Shown here in pieces: positions 61,158 to 64,000 of a stretch of DNA of 64,000 nt. The translations under genes and the position numbers were made by a program. Within the stretch, counting starts at the first letter, position 1; each line of letters begins with the position of its first letter. Origin of the DNA: Pedobacter polaris (lineage in GTDB: Bacteria > Bacteroidota > Bacteroidia > Sphingobacteriales > Sphingobacteriaceae); the NCBI RefSeq assembly GCF_005116505.1, contig NZ_SWBR01000002.1, forward strand, positions 1,334,488-1,398,487. The letters run 5' to 3'. Under the pieces are notes generated by a model. That model searched no databases and was not told the origin of the DNA. It saw only the letters and a program-made list of their open reading frames with translations.

Positions 61158-63581
61158 ATGAAAAAAATTATACTAAATCTCTTTCTAATTGCATTAGGAA
61201 GCAATGCTTTTGCTCAAGACGCAATAAGTTATCAAACACCTCCAAAAGCAATTACAGATTTATTATTAGCAAAACCAACACCAAGTGTTAGCATAGATAG
61301 CAAAGCTGAGTGGATGTTATTTAGCGAACGTAACTCCTATCCATCAATTGAAGAATTAGCAATGCCCGAATATCGTATTGCTGGCATGCGTATCAACCCT
61401 AATAACTACTCCCCAAGTCGTCAAACTTTTATCAATAATTTCAGCTTAAAAAATATTAAAAGTGGAAAAACCATTGCAGTTACGGGCTTACCATCTCCCT
61501 TATATGCAGGCAGTGTAAATTGGAATCCAAGCGAAACTAAAATAGCATTTACAAATACTACACCAACAAGAGTAGATTTATATATCATTGATGTGGCTAC
61601 TGCTAAAACTACAAAAGTTAATAAAACTGCTTTAAATGCCATTATGGGTGGTGGTGCAACATGGGTTGATGATCAGACTCTATTGTATCGTGTGGCTACA
61701 AAGGCAGCAACTTTACAGCCAACCCGTCCATTAGCGCCAAAGGGGCCAACAATTCAACAAAACTTAGGCAAATCGGCTCCAAGTGCAACTTTACAAGATT
61801 TAATTAAATCTCCATTTGATGAGCAGTTATTTGAGTTCTTTGCAACTTCACAATTGGTTCAAAATAAAGCAGGTGTAGAAACACCTATTGGCAAACCTGC
61901 AATATATAGCAGCGTATCCTTATCTCCAGATAAAAATTATATGATGGTGCGTACCATTAAAAAACCATTCTCTTATTTAGTTTCAGCGTATGGTTTTCCA
62001 TCTGTTGTAAATATTACTGATAGAACAGGGAAAGTTGTTAAAACGCTAGCCAACTTACCTAGTACTGAAGAAAGACCATCTGGCAATGATAACGTTCAAA
62101 ACGTACCAAGAGGTTTCGACTGGCGTGATGATGAAGCTGCTACTGTAGTTTGGTCTAAACCATTAGATAGCGGATTAATTAAGAAAAACGTAGAATATCA
62201 TGATGCTGTTTTACAAATGTCTGCTCCTTTTAGTGCCGAACCAAAAGAGCTATTCAAAACTAAAATGCGTTTTGGTGGTGTAAGTTGGGGAAATGCATCT
62301 TTAGCTTTGGTAAGAGAAAATTCTAGAGCTAAGCAACTATCAAGATTAAGCCAATATAACCCAACAACTGGTGCATTAGAAACTTTATATGAGTTGAGTA
62401 CAAATGATGCGTATAATAATCCTGGTTTCCCAGTAACTGAGAAAAATAAATACGGTCGTCAAGTAATTTTAACTACAGATGGCGGCACCAAATTGTTATT
62501 AAATAATCCTACAGGTGCTTCTGCCAAAGGCGATTTACCTTTCTTGGCTAAGTTTGATTTGGCTACTAAAAAATCTGAAATTTTGTGGCGTAGCCAGCCA
62601 GGTAGTTTCGAAATGGTTACCGATGTTTTAGATCCACAGAAATTAGTGCTATTAACGCGTAAAGAAAGTCAAAAAGATGCACCAAACTATTTCATCAAAA
62701 ACTTAGTATTACGTGTAGCTGATAGACAAATTACTAGTTTCACAAACCCATATACACAATTAGAAGGTGTATCTAAAGAGAAAATCTCTTACAAACGTGC
62801 AGATGGCATTGATTTAACAGGCGATTTATATTTACCTAAAGGATATAATAAAGAAAAAGATGGACCATTGCCAGTTTTAATATGGGCTTATCCACGTGAA
62901 TTTAACTCAGCTGCAGATGCAGCACAAATTAGAGGCTCACAAGATAAATTCACAACCATTAGTTCTGGCGGACCATTATTTTTTGTAACTCAAGGATATG
63001 CTGTTTTAGACAACGCAGAAATGCCAATTGTTGCAAAAGATGGCAAAAAACCTAATGATACTTTTGTAGAGCAGTTGAAACTTAATGCCGAAGCTGCGAT
63101 TAATAAATTGAGCGATATGGGTATTGGAGATAAAAATAGAATGGCCGTTGGTGGCCACAGCTATGGTGCATTCATGACTGCTAATTTATTGGCGCATACC
63201 AATTTATTTAAAGCTGGTATAGCTCGTAGTGGCGCTTACAACAGAACATTAACTCCGTTCGGTTTCCAAAATGAAGATCGTACTTACTGGCAAGCTCCTG
63301 AATTATATTACCAGATGAGTCCTTTTAGTTATGCTGATAAAATTAAAACACCCATTTTATTAATTCATGGCGAAATGGATGATAATCAGGGTACTTTCCC
63401 AATTAACAGTGAGCGTTTATTTAGCGCCATTAAAGGTCATGGGGGCACTACTCGTTTTGTCTATCTACCTTATGAGGCCCATGGTTACAGAGCAAAAGAA
63501 AACATTTTACACATGCTTTGGGAAATGAATACCTGGTTAGACACCTATGTTAAAAATGCCAAACCAACAGTAGCGAAATAA
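61158..63581 (+). CDS. Exported S9-family serine peptidase (glutamyl endopeptidase-like)
   Basis: The 807-residue protein has a signal peptide ending at NAFAQ. A beta-propeller-like region fills about 40-530, followed by an alpha/beta-hydrolase domain with GGHSYGAFMTAN (Ser about 669), HGEMDDNQG (Asp about 741) and YEAHGYR (His about 775), a complete catalytic triad. The late propeller and PVLIWAYPREFNSAADAAQI match the S9D branch that includes plant and bacterial glutamyl endopeptidases. It is probably periplasmic. Confidence 0.9.
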   Translation: MKKIILNLFLIALGSNAFAQDAISYQTPPKAITDLLLAKPTPSVSIDSKAEWMLFSERNSYPSIEELAMPEYRIAGMRINPNNYSPSRQTFINNFSLKNIKSGKTIAVTGLPSPLYAGSVNWNPSETKIAFTNTTPTRVDLYIIDVATAKTTKVNKTALNAIMGGGATWVDDQTLLYRVATKAATLQPTRPLAPKGPTIQQNLGKSAPSATLQDLIKSPFDEQLFEFFATSQLVQNKAGVETPIGKPAIYSSVSLSPDKNYMMVRTIKKPFSYLVSAYGFPSVVNITDRTGKVVKTLANLPSTEERPSGNDNVQNVPRGFDWRDDEAATVVWSKPLDSGLIKKNVEYHDAVLQMSAPFSAEPKELFKTKMRFGGVSWGNASLALVRENSRAKQLSRLSQYNPTTGALETLYELSTNDAYNNPGFPVTEKNKYGRQVILTTDGGTKLLLNNPTGASAKGDLPFLAKFDLATKKSEILWRSQPGSFEMVTDVLDPQKLVLLTRKESQKDAPNYFIKNLVLRVADRQITSFTNPYTQLEGVSKEKISYKRADGIDLTGDLYLPKGYNKEKDGPLPVLIWAYPREFNSAADAAQIRGSQDKFTTISSGGPLFFVTQGYAVLDNAEMPIVAKDGKKPNDTFVEQLKLNAEAAINKLSDMGIGDKNRMAVGGHSYGAFMTANLLAHTNLFKAGIARSGAYNRTLTPFGFQNEDRTYWQAPELYYQMSPFSYADKIKTPILLIHGEMDDNQGTFPINSERLFSAIKGHGGTTRFVYLPYEAHGYRAKENILHMLWEMNTWLDTYVKNAKPTVAK

Positions 63582-63759
63582 AAACTAAAGTAATAGTTCA
63601 ATTTATTAGATGGTAAATACAGAAAAATGTAGATTCATTTAGTGATGTAACTTTTAGGGTTTACAAATACACCTTTAGCTATTGTTGGGTATATCTTCTA
63701 GCTGTCTATTCCTAAAACTGCCTTACAAAATTCGGACTAACCATTAACTTTATATTAAT

Positions 63760-64000
63760 ATGGAAAGACCGAGAAAGGGAAAAGCAGGTTCAAACCCTGT
63801 TACCTATGATGAATCTTTTAAAATTGCCGTTGCAAGGGAATATCTTGAAGGCAAACTGAGCCAATCCCAACTTGGCCGTAAGCATGGTCTTAACAGCGGT
63901 GAGGTAGTCCGCTATTTTGTGAACTGGTACAAAAAGAACATTGGCAAAAGCCAGCCCGGCGCTACTGTCCCAGAAGATCCACAGCCCTCCAACACTTCCC
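63760..64000 (+). CDS. Transposase OrfA-like helix-turn-helix protein (partial)
   Basis: From ATG 63760 the frame is open to the right edge (80 codons). It reads MERPRKGKAGSNPVTYDESF, then IAVAREYLEGKLSQSQLGRK and HGLNSGEVVRYFVNWYKKN, a helix-turn-helix of the IS3-type OrfA/InsE kind. Base and codon use are clearly richer in G+C than in the neighbouring genes (GGC, CCC, CTG codons), a sign of recent arrival. The downstream OrfB and the element's ends lie outside the window or were not identified; 63582-63759 shows no gene. Confidence 0.75.
   Translation, partial: MERPRKGKAGSNPVTYDESFKIAVAREYLEGKLSQSQLGRKHGLNSGEVVRYFVNWYKKNIGKSQPGATVPEDPQPSNTS

Noticed and set aside
1..64000. CRISPR arrays, rRNA genes and a replication origin
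   Set aside because: No array of regularly spaced repeats, no rRNA sequence and no cluster of DnaA boxes was found by eye.

Overview
The window is chromosomal DNA of a Bacteroidota bacterium, most likely a Sphingobacteriaceae member close to Pedobacter. Grounds: AT-rich DNA, promoters of the Bacteroidota TTG-N19-TAnnTTTG type, little use of Shine-Dalgarno sequences, a type IX secretion plug protein, a lipoprotein-type TamA (TamL), a two-domain DUF1080 sugar hydrolase, and many lipoproteins and exported proteins. Genus is inference.

Layout. 1-6344 (minus strand): a tight four-gene operon running from an HD/PycTM-type membrane protein through polyphosphate kinase and an SdiA-regulated-type lipoprotein to a secreted metallophosphoesterase that carries a kinase-like second domain and runs off the left edge. 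6532-16698: tspO, a patatin/outer-membrane-barrel protein, esterase, tamL divergent from an RNA methyltransferase, tRNA-Cys with a small basic protein, a serine hydrolase, and an ArsR/SRPBCC pair. 17473-21594: a complete transposable element of the IS1595 family, 4,122 bp, with 24-bp perfect terminal inverted repeats and an 8-bp target duplication (TAAAATTA). It carries a transposase and about ten small passenger genes of unknown function, so it is a transposon-like 'tIS'. It sits between the promoter and the start codon of a DUF1801 gene.

21611-38629: housekeeping and envelope genes: pyrD, an Rrf2 regulator with its oxidoreductase and paired operator-like palindromes, an AsmA-like protein, an ABC-F ATPase with a nearly leaderless promoter, the T9SS plug protein, alpha-amylase, antiporter, EVE protein, holA, and a zinc-ribbon/HSDR_N pair. 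38817-43757: a four-gene exported pathway (two Tat-signal Gfo/Idh/MocA oxidoreductases, a DUF1080 protein, a TIM-barrel isomerase-like protein) that fits periplasmic 3-keto-sugar chemistry. 44016-63581: valS with tandem paralogous lipoproteins, Uma2 nuclease-like protein, M13 and S9 peptidases, AraC regulator, mnmD, mazG, a DEAD-box-like protein whose catalytic motifs are degenerate, and several hypothetical proteins. The right edge cuts the start of another insertion-sequence gene (63760 onward).

Between genes there are several dispersed repeat types: REP-like clusters (38662-38808), about 100-bp units with inverted ends (23477-23591, 28059-28137), and a long hairpin (59103-59155). No CRISPR array, rRNA operon or replication origin was seen. 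The candidates most worth follow-up are the IS1595 transposon with its passenger genes and structured leader, the HD-PycTM/ppk1 operon, and the degenerate helicase.
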